64,000 bases of DNA from Myxococcota bacterium (GCA_039030075.1 JBCCEW010000010.1:62001-126000), one strand, 5' to 3'; shown: positions 25,469 to 34,510, counted from the first letter of the stretch. Notes: generated by a model from the letters alone, not told the origin. Program-made: numbers and translations.

Positions 25469-26533
25469 TTAACAGACGGATTCACCACTGCCGGGAAGCG
25501 GCCCCAGGGTGCACTCTCCGGCCCGCCCTTGGAGTGAAAGCCCCCCAGGCAGCTCGATGCGGCGACCGCCCCGGGGCTCCGCGAGAAACGCGAGCATCCG
25601 CTCCAGGTGGACGCGCTCAATGCTGCGCCCCGCCCCAGCCCGGATCAGCGCCTCGCGGGCAACCCGCCGGGCCAACGCGGCCGGCAGCGATCCCCAGTCC
25701 TTCACGTCGATCCGCAGCCATGCCCCCTCGACCACCAAACGCGCGCGCACCTCCTGCGCGACAGCCGCCTGGATCCATTCGGAATCCCTACGTTGTGCTT
25801 CGGCAAGCTGGGCGACGGTCTGGAGTAGCTGGGGGTTAAAGTCGGCCTGCAACCCGGGGATCCAGTGCCGGCGTAGGCGATTGCGTGCATAGGCATCGCT
25901 CGTGTTCGACGCATCCTCCCGCCATGCAAGGCCATGGAAGCCAGCGTAGGCGGCGATCTCGGCTCCGCTCTCCGCCAGCAGCGGCCGCCAGACGCGCCCG
26001 TCGACGGTGCGCTCGGGAATCCCGCCGAGCCCGTCGGGGCCCGTTCCCCGGAACAGACGCAGCAGGACCGTCTCGGCCTGATCGTCGGCGTGGTGGGCCG
26101 TCAGGACGATGTCGGCCTGGACCCGAGCCGCCAGCCGCGTGAAGGCCGCGTAGCGCAGCCGTCGCGCGGCTTCCTGGAGCGTCTCTCGGCCGCGCCCGGC
26201 TTGCCCTGCCCGCGCCGCCCGGGGATCGATGGCCTCCGTGGCGAAAGCGCAGCCCCACCGACGGGCGAGATCGGCCACGAAGGCCTGGTCCGCATCGGCC
26301 TCGGCTCCTCGCAACCCGTGGTGGACGTGGATCAGCGCCGCTCGGGCTCCCAGGCGCGCCGCCAGCCGCCACACCAGATGCGCGAGGACCGTCGAGTCGC
26401 GCCCTCCGGAGACGGCGACCGCCAGGCCCAGGCCGCGCGCCCCACCCTCGGCGAGCACGTCGGCCACGCGACGCTCGAACCGCTCGGCTCGGCGTTTCGG
26501 CGTATCCTCGTCGCGCTTGCGTCGGGTGGCCAA
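25469..26533 (-). CDS. tilS: tRNA(Ile)-lysidine synthase
   Basis: A 354-residue PP-loop ATPase that converts C34 of the CAU-anticodon tRNA-Ile to lysidine. The P-loop SGGRDSTVL is at 42-50. IHVHHGLRGAEADADQAFV, LQEAARRLRYAAF, LTAHHADDQAETVLLRLFRGTG and the AYARNRLRRHWIPGL block are diagnostic. The C-terminal region is shorter than in E. coli TilS, as in many non-gammaproteobacterial enzymes. It is the first minus-strand gene of the ftsH block, divergent from the ParB-like gene; the 86 bp between their starts (26534-26619) must hold both promoters. The CAT-anticodon tRNA at 41.9 kb looks like elongator Met, not the TilS substrate. Confidence 0.95.
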   Translation of the reverse strand: MATRRKRDEDTPKRRAERFERRVADVLAEGGARGLGLAVAVSGGRDSTVLAHLVWRLAARLGARAALIHVHHGLRGAEADADQAFVADLARRWGCAFATEAIDPRAARAGQAGRGRETLQEAARRLRYAAFTRLAARVQADIVLTAHHADDQAETVLLRLFRGTGPDGLGGIPERTVDGRVWRPLLAESGAEIAAYAGFHGLAWREDASNTSDAYARNRLRRHWIPGLQADFNPQLLQTVAQLAEAQRRDSEWIQAAVAQEVRARLVVEGAWLRIDVKDWGSLPAALARRVAREALIRAGAGRSIERVHLERMLAFLAEPRGGRRIELPGGLSLQGRAGECTLGPLPGSGESVC

Positions 26534-26619
26534 GGGAAACTCCGCACGGGTACCCCCCTAGTGTGGCCCCGACCGCGGCGCCGAGCCATTTCCCCGCGGC
26601 GCCGCGAACCGGAGGAAGC

Positions 26620-27621
26620 GTGGCTGCGAAGAAGTCGACCGCCAAGAAGACGACGGCGAAGAAGACCACCAAGAAGAAGGCCACGCGCCGCAAGAAGGTC
26701 GCCGCCGATTCACGCGGCCTGACACCGGCCGAGGTCGAAGCCGGCGGCGGCGCAGCCGCGCTGGAGCCGCTGGCGAAGCGGGTGGAATCCGTCGGCGGTC
26801 AGGTGCTCGCGCGCTACGCCGACCCGCTCGGCGGCACCCCTCTGCTGCTCGCGGTACTGCCGATCGCCGAGGTGATGCCGACCCCGTTCCAGCGCGACCT
26901 CTCCGACGCCCATGCGAAGCGCCTCGCCGACGTCGTCGACAAGGTGAACATCTTCCTCGACCCGGTGATCGCCGTGGAAGCAGGGGAAGCCTCGGGGCCT
27001 TCCTTCTGGACGCCGAACGGGCTGCATCGTCTGACGGCGCTGCAACGCATGGGCGCCCGCAGCATCACGGCCCTGGTGTCGCCGGACCCGGGCCTCGCGT
27101 ACCGGATCCTCGCCCTCAACACCGAGAAGGCGCACAACACCAAGGAACGCTCCCTCGAAGCGGTGCGCATGGCGCGCGGCCTCGCCGATCTCGACCCGAG
27201 CAAGCCCGAGAAGGAATACGCCCTCGAGCTCGAGGACGGTTCCCTCATCACGCTGGGCTGCGCCTACGAGCAGCGCGCGCGCTTCGCGGGCGGTGCCTAC
27301 GCGCCGGCACTCAAGTCGAGCGACGCCTTCCTCGACGACCCGCTCCCCGAAGCCCTCGCCCGTCGCGAGGCCCGGGCCGAGAAGCTCCTGACCATCGAAG
27401 ACCGCGTGGCCGAGATCGCCAAGGGCCTGAAGGAACGCGGCTTCGACAGCCCCTACCTGCGCAACTTCGTGGTGGCGCGCATCCGCCCGTTCCGGCCGCG
27501 CGGGAAAGCGGCACCCGACGCCGACGCGCTCCTCGACCACATGCAGACCGCCGCCGAAAAGTTCGACGTGGGCAAGGTCAACGAGAGCCAGGTGGCGAAG
27601 ACAGCGGGCGGCAGGGACTAG
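26620..27621 (+). CDS. ParB/Srx-like domain protein with lysine-rich histone-H1-like N-terminus
   Basis: A 333-residue protein starting at a GTG just after a GGAGGA. Residues 2-28 are almost wholly Ala, Lys and Thr with repeated TAKKT-type units, like bacterial histone-H1-like tails that bind DNA. Residues about 70-150 resemble the ParB N-terminal nuclease/CTPase-like fold (LPIAEVMPTPFQRDLSDAHA, DPVIAVEAG, NGLHRLTALQRMGARSITALV). The C-terminal half is helical and charged and has no recognisable HTH of the KorB type. It has no ParA neighbour, so it is unlikely to be the segregation ParB. A role in nucleoid organisation or a ParB-derived sensor is possible but unproven. Its stop shares CTAG with the convergent HAF-repeat gene. 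Confidence 0.75.
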   Translation: MAAKKSTAKKTTAKKTTKKKATRRKKVAADSRGLTPAEVEAGGGAAALEPLAKRVESVGGQVLARYADPLGGTPLLLAVLPIAEVMPTPFQRDLSDAHAKRLADVVDKVNIFLDPVIAVEAGEASGPSFWTPNGLHRLTALQRMGARSITALVSPDPGLAYRILALNTEKAHNTKERSLEAVRMARGLADLDPSKPEKEYALELEDGSLITLGCAYEQRARFAGGAYAPALKSSDAFLDDPLPEALARREARAEKLLTIEDRVAEIAKGLKERGFDSPYLRNFVVARIRPFRPRGKAAPDADALLDHMQTAAEKFDVGKVNESQVAKTAGGRD

Positions 27622-28628
27622 CGGCCGCCGCGCGCGCGAGACCGCTTTGCGGCCGCGAGCCCGAGGAGGCCCAGGTCCGCGACCGCGACGATAGCCGGTT
27701 CCGGGATCGTCGCGACGAACAGGGAGCTCTGACCCGAGAGCGGATTGGTCGCAGGGTCCCCGACCTCCTCACCGACGCCCACGAAGACCCGCCCGGTGCC
27801 CGACACGTCGATGAGTCGGAGCAGGCGTCGGTCGCCGATGTCGAGGCCCTGCGCCCCGAGCAGCGCTTCGAGGGTGATCATGCCCGGGTTCTCGTACCAG
27901 ACGAACGCCTCGGAGCCGCGATCGCAAGTGGCCTCCCCGACGATCACGCTGCCGTCGAACGAGACCCCGTTGACGCGGCTCGCAAAGCCACCCCCATCGA
28001 GGTCGCCCAGGCCGAGGAGCTGGCCGTCCTTCCAGACCGCCGCTTCCGTCCCCAGGGCCGAGGTTCCCTCCCCCACGATCGTCGAGCCATCGAGGGAGAT
28101 GTCGAAGGCTTCGCTGCCGAAGCCGCCGCCCGCCAGGTCACCCAGGGGCACCTCGGAGGTGCCATCGAAGAGGAACGCCTGGGTACTCCCCTGATTGCCG
28201 ACATAGGTGAAGCCGTCGACGCTGCTGGCCGTCGGGTCCGCGTTCCGATCGGAGAACGTGGTCAAGAAAGAGTTCGTTCCAGCCGTGAACGGGCGCCCCT
28301 GCCGGGCCAGGTAGCGCCGCTGTCCCAGACGACTCAAGGACCCCACCACGCGGGTGCCGTCGCCATTCGGGATCGGTGTCGTCGCGAAGTCGCGTTGGAG
28401 CAGCTGCTGATTCGCGAAATGATTGATCGTGACGTCCGCGTCGACCCCGTACAGCCAGGCAAAGTGGCCCAGCACGCCATAGTCGACAGCGACCCCAACC
28501 AGCTCGCCGTTGGCCGACACCCGCGCGTCGTACTGGGCCCCCGGGGCCACATCGAGCACGCTGAAGGTCGGCGCAGCCGCCGCGGGAAGTGCACAACACA
28601 CCGCGAACACGAGGGATTGGATTCGCAC
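27618..28628 (-). CDS. secreted HAF-repeat protein with PEP-CTERM tail
   Basis: A 336-residue exported protein with a signal peptide (SLVFAVCCALPAAAAP) and HAF-like extracellular repeats. Recurrent units such as FGSEAFDISLDGSTIVGEG, ASRVNGVSFDGSVIVGEA and YDARVSANGELVGVAV each pair an aromatic or Ala-Phe motif with an S/D-G-S/T-x-I-V-G strand, suggesting a propeller-like fold. The end IPEPAIVAVADLGLLGLAA followed by KRSRARGGR is a PEP-CTERM sorting signal: Pro-Glu-Pro, hydrophobic helix, Arg-rich end. It would be processed by an exosortase, which is not in this window. It starts at a GTG. Ligand and role are unknown. Confidence 0.83.
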   Translation of the reverse strand: MRIQSLVFAVCCALPAAAAPTFSVLDVAPGAQYDARVSANGELVGVAVDYGVLGHFAWLYGVDADVTINHFANQQLLQRDFATTPIPNGDGTRVVGSLSRLGQRRYLARQGRPFTAGTNSFLTTFSDRNADPTASSVDGFTYVGNQGSTQAFLFDGTSEVPLGDLAGGGFGSEAFDISLDGSTIVGEGTSALGTEAAVWKDGQLLGLGDLDGGGFASRVNGVSFDGSVIVGEATCDRGSEAFVWYENPGMITLEALLGAQGLDIGDRRLLRLIDVSGTGRVFVGVGEEVGDPATNPLSGQSSLFVATIPEPAIVAVADLGLLGLAAAKRSRARGGR

Positions 28629-28689
28629 GGCGGGCCCCGCACTCGTGGCGCGAAATCGCCCGACTGGGCTCCTCCCGCCCGAGGACGCG

Positions 28690-29553
28690 TCAGCCCTTCA
28701 GCGCGCTCGCGTCGCCCACCAGGATCCGGGTGCCGTCGGTCTTGTCGACCCAGACCTCGCAGTGGACCCGCGTGTCCTGCCCTTCCGGAACCTCGTCCTT
28801 GATGCGTCCGTGGACGGTCACGCTCTCGTCGACCCACAGCACGTTCGTGAGCTTCACCGACATGCGACCGCCGCGGAGCCAGCCCATCCCGAAGTGGTTC
28901 TGCATGAGCTCCGAGACGAAGCAGGTGGACATCATCCCCTGCACGACGATGGTCGGAAAGCCGAGCTTCTTCGCCTGCTCGCGATCCGTGTGGTAGTTCG
29001 CGCCGGGACCCGAGAACATCCAGCAGCGCCGGTCGTCGATCGTCTTCGACAGGCTCGCGAGATCGGGCCCGGTGGCCGTCGGGAACGGCGGCGGCGGCGC
29101 CTTCTTCTTTGCCGTCTTCTCGTCGACGACGAAGCCGCCCTCCTCTTGCCCGTCCTTTGGAGGCAGGAAGCTCTGATGGGTATGGCCCCGCACCAGCAGC
29201 TCGCCGGTCTCGCCGTGCACGACATCGGTCTCGTTCACCACCCAGTCGCGCCCTCGGCGGTGGTAGCGCTCGATGATCGTGGAGCGCGTCTTCACCGGGG
29301 CGCCCACCGGGATCGGAGCAAACAGGAACCAGTCTTGCCGGCCGTGGAGGTTCCCGAACAGGTTCTTCAGGTACCACTCGCCGACGAACTCGTAGCACTC
29401 CGAGTGGTAGAGGAGCGGCGGGGCGTACTCGGCCTGCAGTTCGTGGCGGTCGTCGAGCGCGTCGGCGTAGAAGTCCACCACCTTGCGCGAGGCCTCGTAG
29501 CGGTTGCTGCCGCAGTGGCGGCCGACGTAGGCGGGCTGTCCGAGCAGATTCAC
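28690..29553 (-). CDS. MaoC-like dehydratase-domain protein (double hotdog)
   Basis: A 287-residue protein built from two hotdog-fold halves, as in MaoC/R-specific enoyl-CoA hydratases and FAS1-like dehydratases. The N-terminal half contains YHSECYEFVGEWYL and IERYHRRGRDWVVNETDVVH. The C-terminal half has the KTIDDRRCWMFSGPGANYHTD and GFPTIVVQGMMSTCFVSEL motifs near the hydratase active site, with Asn and His residues placed like the usual Asp/His dyad. It starts at a GTG with a GGAGGAGAG site and is divergent from an acyl-CoA synthetase with only 29 bases between the two start codons. Together they suggest handling of an activated fatty or aromatic acid. The true substrate is unknown. Confidence 0.83.
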   Translation of the reverse strand: MNLLGQPAYVGRHCGSNRYEASRKVVDFYADALDDRHELQAEYAPPLLYHSECYEFVGEWYLKNLFGNLHGRQDWFLFAPIPVGAPVKTRSTIIERYHRRGRDWVVNETDVVHGETGELLVRGHTHQSFLPPKDGQEEGGFVVDEKTAKKKAPPPPFPTATGPDLASLSKTIDDRRCWMFSGPGANYHTDREQAKKLGFPTIVVQGMMSTCFVSELMQNHFGMGWLRGGRMSVKLTNVLWVDESVTVHGRIKDEVPEGQDTRVHCEVWVDKTDGTRILVGDASALKG

Positions 29554-29582
29554 GCGTCTCTCCTCCGGCGCGGTCGTTTGCT

Positions 29583-31169
29583 ATGCCCCCGCGCGTGTCG
29601 ATCCCCGAGGCCGCTTCCCCGCTCCACAACGTCGGCGGCTGGCTGGGCCGGCGCGCCGCGACGGCGCCGGACCACCCGGCCGTGGTGGATGCCGAGCAGC
29701 GGCTGGATTATCGCACGCTCCACGAGCGCACGGGGCGCTGCGCCGCCGTCCTCCGCGAGCACGGGGTGGTACCGGGAGATCGGATCGCCCTGCTGCTCGG
29801 GAACTGCAGCGCCTACCTCGAGACGGTCTTCGCCGCGGCCCAGCTGGGTGCGATGGCCGTCCCGATCAACGCGCGGCTGACGGCGCCCGAGGTCGCGCGC
29901 ACCCTGCAAGACTGCACGCCGACGCTGATCGTCCACGATGCCGAGCGGGCCCCCGTCGCGACGGCCGCCAGCGCGGAGCTCCGCCCTTCCCCGCAGCGAC
30001 TCGAATGCCCGCGCGCCTACGAGGCCGCACTCTCCGCGACGAAGCCTCACTTCGACGTGGAGCCCGTCTCGCCCGAAGCGCCGATGATCCTGATGTACAC
30101 CTCGGGCAGCACTGGGGTGCCCAAGGGCGCGCTCCTCCCGCACCGGAAGACGCTCTTCAACTGCCTCAATGCCCAGCTCTTCTTCGGCCTGCGCCGCGAC
30201 GACCGGGTGCTGGTGGTCCTGCCGCTCTTCCATTCCTTCGGGCTGGCGATCCTCTCCCTCCCCACGCTCTACGCCGGAGGCACGGTGCATCTGGCCCCGC
30301 GCTTCGATGCGGACGCGGTCTGGCCCGCGGTCGAGCGCGAGGGGATCACGTTCCTGGGCGGCGTCCCCACCCAACTCGGCGCACTGCTGCGTTCGCTGGA
30401 AGCGAACCCGGGTTCCGACCTCTCCACGTTGCGGTTCCTCTTCGGCGCCGGAGCGGCCGTGCCGGTCGAGCAGATCCGCGCCTTCGAGAGCCAGGGCCTC
30501 GTCCTGAAGCAGGGATTCGGCCAGACCGAGACCTCCATCCTCTGCTGCCTCGATGCGCAGGATGCGGTGCGCAAGGCCGGCAGCGTCGGTCGACCGGTCT
30601 TCCACGCGGACGTTCGGGTCTTCGATCCCGAAACCCTCGGCGGCACATCCGATGCCTGGCGCGAGAGCGACACCGGTGAGACCGGCGAGATCGTGGTGCG
30701 CGGGCCGATCACCATGCTCGGCTACTGGAACCGCCCCGAGGCCACAGCCGAAACCCTGCGCGGGGAGTGGCTCCGCACCGGCGACCTGGCCCATCGGGAT
30801 GCCGAGGGGTTCCTGACCCTCGTGGGTCGCGCGCGCGACATGTACATCTCGGGCGGCGAGAACGTCTACCCCGCCGAAGTCGAAGCGGTCTTCGAAGAAC
30901 ACCCCGACATCGTCGAGATGGCGGTCGTCGGCGTCGCCGACCCTCGCTGGGGGGAGAGCGGACGGGCCTTCGTCGTCCTACGCGACGGCTGTCCCCTGGA
31001 CGCAGAGGCCCTGCGCGCCTGGGGCGCGGAGCGGCTCGCCGGCTTCAAGTTGCCCCGCGAGTTTCGTGCCCACGATGCGCTGCCGCGGACGGAGACCGGA
31101 AAGATCCAGAAGCACCGGCTCGACCGGGACCCCCGCGACCCGACCGAGTCCGACCCCGTCCGCGGATGA
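29583..31169 (+). CDS. AMP-dependent acyl-CoA synthetase/ligase
   Basis: A 528-residue adenylate-forming enzyme. The ATP loop is MYTSGSTGVPKGALLPHR near residue 175. FGQTETS, YWNRPEATAETL, WLRTGDLAHRDAEGFLTLVGR and the hinge RDMYISGGENVYPAEVE follow, and the C-terminal catalytic lysine lies in LPRTETGKIQKHRL. The overall pattern is that of medium/long-chain fatty-acyl-CoA ligases. No Shine-Dalgarno precedes the ATG at 29583, and the gap to the divergent MaoC gene is 29 bp, so the mRNA may be leaderless or the start may be the GTG at 29595. The acid it activates cannot be told. Confidence 0.91.
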   Translation: MPPRVSIPEAASPLHNVGGWLGRRAATAPDHPAVVDAEQRLDYRTLHERTGRCAAVLREHGVVPGDRIALLLGNCSAYLETVFAAAQLGAMAVPINARLTAPEVARTLQDCTPTLIVHDAERAPVATAASAELRPSPQRLECPRAYEAALSATKPHFDVEPVSPEAPMILMYTSGSTGVPKGALLPHRKTLFNCLNAQLFFGLRRDDRVLVVLPLFHSFGLAILSLPTLYAGGTVHLAPRFDADAVWPAVEREGITFLGGVPTQLGALLRSLEANPGSDLSTLRFLFGAGAAVPVEQIRAFESQGLVLKQGFGQTETSILCCLDAQDAVRKAGSVGRPVFHADVRVFDPETLGGTSDAWRESDTGETGEIVVRGPITMLGYWNRPEATAETLRGEWLRTGDLAHRDAEGFLTLVGRARDMYISGGENVYPAEVEAVFEEHPDIVEMAVVGVADPRWGESGRAFVVLRDGCPLDAEALRAWGAERLAGFKLPREFRAHDALPRTETGKIQKHRLDRDPRDPTESDPVRG

Positions 31170-31199
31170 CCTACCCTCCCGGGCTCGACGGGAGGACTC

Positions 31200-31415
31200 A
31201 TGCAACGACGCGTCAGCTACCACGACGTGGCCTGGAACCGCCGCACCCAGCAGGGAGCGCTGCGCCTGACCTTCGACGATCGCACCCACGCCGACCTGCG
31301 CGGCCTCTCTCAAGAGGAGCTGTCGCTGCTCTGCAACATGCTGCGCGCCGAGAAGCCGCTCTACTACGACGAGACTTCCGAGACGCTCACGACCGACGCC
31401 AGCTACAGCGCCTGA
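31200..31415 (+). CDS. small conserved-looking hypothetical protein
   Basis: A 71-residue acidic protein with a GGGAGG site six bases before its ATG. It begins MQRRVSYHDVAWNRRTQ, continues with LRLTFDDRTHADLRGLSQEEL, which reads like a beta strand pair plus helix, and ends with several Thr/Ser/Tyr residues. There is no signal peptide, Cys pair or membrane segment. It lies 30 bases after the acyl-CoA synthetase on the same strand and could be co-transcribed. I do not recognise the family. Good codon use and the ribosome site support a real gene. Confidence 0.6.
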   Translation: MQRRVSYHDVAWNRRTQQGALRLTFDDRTHADLRGLSQEELSLLCNMLRAEKPLYYDETSETLTTDASYSA

Positions 31416-31430
31416 GCCGAACCGCCGCGC

Positions 31431-32114
31431 CTAGAAGCGGTAGCGCACGCCGACGATCTCCCAGCTGAAGTAGGAATGATCGCCGAAGAGTCCGTTCGGC
31501 ACGAAGTTCAGCAGCATCTGGGAATTGACCGACACGTCCTCGTTGATCGCGTACTCGAGGCCGACGCCCGTGTTCCAGAGGAACTGGAGATCGTCGTCGT
31601 CGCGACGCGGGCGCGGACGACCGTCGAAATCCTGGTAGTTGAAGCCGAGGCCGACGTGGCCGTAGGCGCTCAGCTTGTCGACGGTGTCGTTCACGTCGAA
31701 GTCGCCGCCGAACAGGTGGTAGCGGCCGTAGAGCACCGGGCTCAGCAGGCTCTGGTCGTCGTCGACGCCAACGTGGATCTGGGCGCCCACGGAGACCGCG
31801 CGCAGCACGTGGTAGTCGACCTCGAGTCCCATCAAGAACGTGTCCGGGTCAGCGGTGAAGCCGATCCCGAACCGGGTCGACAGCGGGCGCCGCTCGCGGT
31901 CCGAACCGGTGTCCGCGCTCCGGTCGTAGCTGCGGGTGCGCTCGGGCTCGGGGGTGTCCCACGGGTCGAGATCCTGGGCGCTCGACGCACCCGCACCCGC
32001 CACGACAGCCGCGATCGCAACCGCAGCGCTACTCCGGAGTCCACTCCCCACGAAACCCACCCGACCCGTCGTGTTCCGACGGGCCCGGATCCAATCAAGC
32101 AAACGCATCCTCAT
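31431..32114 (-). CDS. predicted outer-membrane beta-barrel protein
   Basis: A 227-residue protein with a long N-region and signal peptide (SSAAVAIAAVVAGAGASSAQ). Alternating-hydrophobicity strands follow, such as FLMGLEVDYHVLRAVSVGAQI, LLSPVLYGRYHLFG, LSAYGHVGLGFNY and WNTGVGLEYAINEDVSV, and the protein ends in an aromatic residue (GVRYRF). This fits a small eight-stranded OmpW/OmpA-like barrel. Acidic loops (DDDDLQ, GVDDDQ) could bind metal. It converges on the small gene at 31200 with a 15-bp gap. Ligand and function are unknown. Confidence 0.75.
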   Translation of the reverse strand: MRMRLLDWIRARRNTTGRVGFVGSGLRSSAAVAIAAVVAGAGASSAQDLDPWDTPEPERTRSYDRSADTGSDRERRPLSTRFGIGFTADPDTFLMGLEVDYHVLRAVSVGAQIHVGVDDDQSLLSPVLYGRYHLFGGDFDVNDTVDKLSAYGHVGLGFNYQDFDGRPRPRRDDDDLQFLWNTGVGLEYAINEDVSVNSQMLLNFVPNGLFGDHSYFSWEIVGVRYRF

Positions 32115-32183
32115 CCCCTAGCCCAACCGTCCGTGCCGCGGACGATAGCCGTGGCGACGGCCGGCACACAACCAGGGCGCGCT

Positions 32184-32882
32184 CTACTCGCGCTCGAGAC
32201 TCTGCTTTGCGCGCTCCGAGGCGTAGACAGCCTCGTCGGGGTCGTGGACGCGCTCCATTTCGTTGAGCACATGTTGCACGTGGTTGCGCATGGTGCCTAT
32301 GGCGTCGTCGTCGCTGGGGGCACGTGGCTCTCCGAAGATGACGGTGACCTCCGAGAACGGCAGCGGAATCTGGAGCCGATCCCAGGCCCCCGTCACCACG
32401 AAGCGTCGGGAGGGAACGAGCACGACCGGCAGCAGAACCGCGCCCTCCACCTCCTGGGCGAGCACCACGGCGCCGCGGCGCACGTAGCTCCGCGGGCCTC
32501 TCGGCCCGTCGACCGCCAACAACACGGCGATGCGCTGCTCGAGCTGATCGCGCAGCGCATCCATCGCCTCCATGCCGCCCTTGTCCTGGCCGCGCTTCTG
32601 GGACGAGCCGCGGACCGGATGCACCCCCCGCGCTTCCAGGATCGGCGCCAGGATGTCGCCGTCCGCCGAGCGCGACACCATCGCGGCCAGGCGCTGAGGG
32701 GCTTCGTCGTTCGCGACCAGGGCGGACAGCTGATGCGCGTGCAAGAGTGCGTAGACATACGGAGTGCCCGCCTCGCGCAGCGCGGAGCGCGGGTCGTCGA
32801 CGTAGCGGATCCGACAGGTGCGACGCCAGACGCGCATCAACACGCCCAGCCCCCAACCGAGCCAATGGCGCGGTCCTGCCAT
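32184..32882 (-). CDS. DUF374 lysophospholipid-acyltransferase-like protein
   Basis: A 232-residue protein whose core matches DUF374: YVYALLHAHQLSALVA (the His-containing block), VSRSADGDILAPILEARGV, VRGSSQKRG, GMEAMDALRDQLEQ and LLAVDGPRGPRSYVRRGAVVLAQ. DUF374 proteins are related to LpxL-type acyltransferases and to acyltransferases of lipid A or phospholipid pathways. Several have HxxxxD-like or HxxQ sites, and here the site reads HAHQLS. The N-terminal hydrophobic WLGWGLGVLMRVW may be membrane-associated. The start at the ATG at 32882 is the first good one after the upstream gene's end. The acyl donor is unknown. Confidence 0.8.
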   Translation of the reverse strand: MAGPRHWLGWGLGVLMRVWRRTCRIRYVDDPRSALREAGTPYVYALLHAHQLSALVANDEAPQRLAAMVSRSADGDILAPILEARGVHPVRGSSQKRGQDKGGMEAMDALRDQLEQRIAVLLAVDGPRGPRSYVRRGAVVLAQEVEGAVLLPVVLVPSRRFVVTGAWDRLQIPLPFSEVTVIFGEPRAPSDDDAIGTMRNHVQHVLNEMERVHDPDEAVYASERAKQSLERE

Positions 32883-32938
32883 GCTTCGCGGCCTCCCCCA
32901 ACGACGCCGGCGCAGCCACCGCGCCTGGCCGGAAAAAG

Positions 32939-34510
32939 CTAGCGGATGCGCGCGCGGTCCCGCCGCGAGCGCGCGAGCACGAGCACCAACGCGACGCCCC
33001 AGCCGAATCCACCGGGCTCGGGCAGCGGAAGCACGGTGCTGCCTCCCGCGGTGAAGGCGTCGATGCGGGTCTGCGCGCGTCGGGCTCCCGTAGCCGCGTC
33101 GATGTGATCGATCTCGCTGCGCCCGAGCACGCTGCCCTGGCGGACCAACTCGTCGGTCCAGCCGTTGTAGGCGAGCGACGCAGGGTTGCGAAACACGGTG
33201 TCGACGAGGGTCACGGTGCAGAGGACACCGGTGCAGTCGTCCGGGTCGACGCGGGCAAGGCCGGCCTCGGAAGCGAGATAAAGCAATCCCCGCTTCGAAT
33301 CGAAGGCAAGGCCCGTCACCCCATCGGGGACGATGTAGGTGTTCAGCTCCCCGAGCGCGGTCGTCGCCAACGTGACCGGATGGATCCGCAGCAGCTCGGT
33401 GATGCAGGCCGCGGCGGCCCCACAGTTGTGGGGGTTGCCGAAGATCTCGGCGTCCACCTGGGCCGCGTAGAGCCAGTCTTCGTTCGGGTCGTAGGCCAGG
33501 GCCTCGAGGCCGTCGAAGCCCAGCGGGGCCACGGTCACGCGCTGCCCCGTGACCGGGTGGAGCGTCACCAGGCCATCGTTCCCCGCCTTCCGCTCCAGAC
33601 CGAAGACGACGTGGCGATTGGGGTCGTAGGCCAACCCCGAGAGCTCGACACCGCCTCCGAACCCACCCGTGGCGCTCCAGCTTCCGTGTCGAACGTCCTG
33701 GGCGAGCCGCTCGTCGGTGACGAGGCCGTTCGCGGCACCGGGTCCCGCCGCGAGCCAGAGCTGCAGGTGCGGCCCCACCGCCGGCCCTTCGCAGGTGCCA
33801 CCGCTGCACACCTCGAACCCGCCTTGCTCCACGCAGGCCGTCCCGTTGCTGGCCGGCGCGTCGCCGAAGACGTCGGGCAAGCAAGCGCAGCTGCCGCCGG
33901 TGCCGCTCGCTTGGCTCGTGTACGCGCCGCATTCGAGGGAGGTGAGACACCCGCCGCCACTCGCGTCGCTCATCAACTCGCAGGCGTTTGCGGAAACGTG
34001 CCCGAGGCCCGCGTTGTGCCCGCGCTCATGGGCGATCACTTCGTCGAGAAAGAAGTTGTCGTCGGCTTCGCGTCCGACGATCAGGACGTCGCCGGGCTGC
34101 TCGGCGCAGCCGCGGATGCCCGTGCTCGCCACGCCGCCGCAGAAGTGCACCGTGTCGACCAGATAGGCGCCGGGCGCCGACGCGAAGAGCGCTGCCACCT
34201 CGGCGCCACTCGTGATGTGATCGAAGCCGTCGCCGCAGACGCCGAAGGCGGAGACCGTCGCGGCCTCGAGCGTCACACAACAGCCGCCATCGACCGGGCC
34301 GTGCTCACCCTGCAAGAGCCCGCGGCCCTCGGCCAGGCGCGCGTCGATCAGGGCCTCGTAGTGCGGCAGCCCGTCCGCGTTCACCAGACACTGGTGGACG
34401 TAGAAGTCGATCGGGTCGGTCGCTTCGGTGGGTGCGGCGAACGCCGCCACACTTCCCGCGAACAGCGCCAGGAGCACCCACGCGCCGACGCGCATGCGAC
34501 GCGCACCCAT
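32939..34510 (-). CDS. secreted metzincin-type zinc protease-like protein with PEP-CTERM tail (module copy 2)
   Basis: A 523-residue exported protein. A signal peptide (1-26) is followed by a protease-like domain with a perfect HExxHxxGxxH zinc motif, HERGHNAGLGH at 161-171, and a candidate Met-turn at Met180 (NACELM). A Cys-rich linker comes next (about 190-245: SCACLPDV, NGTACVEQ, VCSGGTCEG), then a region with repeated LAYDPNR, LAYDPNE and LAFDSKRG strands that looks like a beta-propeller. The end LPEPGGFGWGVALVLVLAR plus a basic tail is PEP-CTERM-like. The start is fixed by TGATG: the ATG at 34510 shares a base with the stop of the helical-repeat gene, implying coupled translation. It is a paralogue of the gene at 35239. 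Substrate is unknown. Confidence 0.8.
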   Translation of the reverse strand: MGARRMRVGAWVLLALFAGSVAAFAAPTEATDPIDFYVHQCLVNADGLPHYEALIDARLAEGRGLLQGEHGPVDGGCCVTLEAATVSAFGVCGDGFDHITSGAEVAALFASAPGAYLVDTVHFCGGVASTGIRGCAEQPGDVLIVGREADDNFFLDEVIAHERGHNAGLGHVSANACELMSDASGGGCLTSLECGAYTSQASGTGGSCACLPDVFGDAPASNGTACVEQGGFEVCSGGTCEGPAVGPHLQLWLAAGPGAANGLVTDERLAQDVRHGSWSATGGFGGGVELSGLAYDPNRHVVFGLERKAGNDGLVTLHPVTGQRVTVAPLGFDGLEALAYDPNEDWLYAAQVDAEIFGNPHNCGAAAACITELLRIHPVTLATTALGELNTYIVPDGVTGLAFDSKRGLLYLASEAGLARVDPDDCTGVLCTVTLVDTVFRNPASLAYNGWTDELVRQGSVLGRSEIDHIDAATGARRAQTRIDAFTAGGSTVLPLPEPGGFGWGVALVLVLARSRRDRARIR

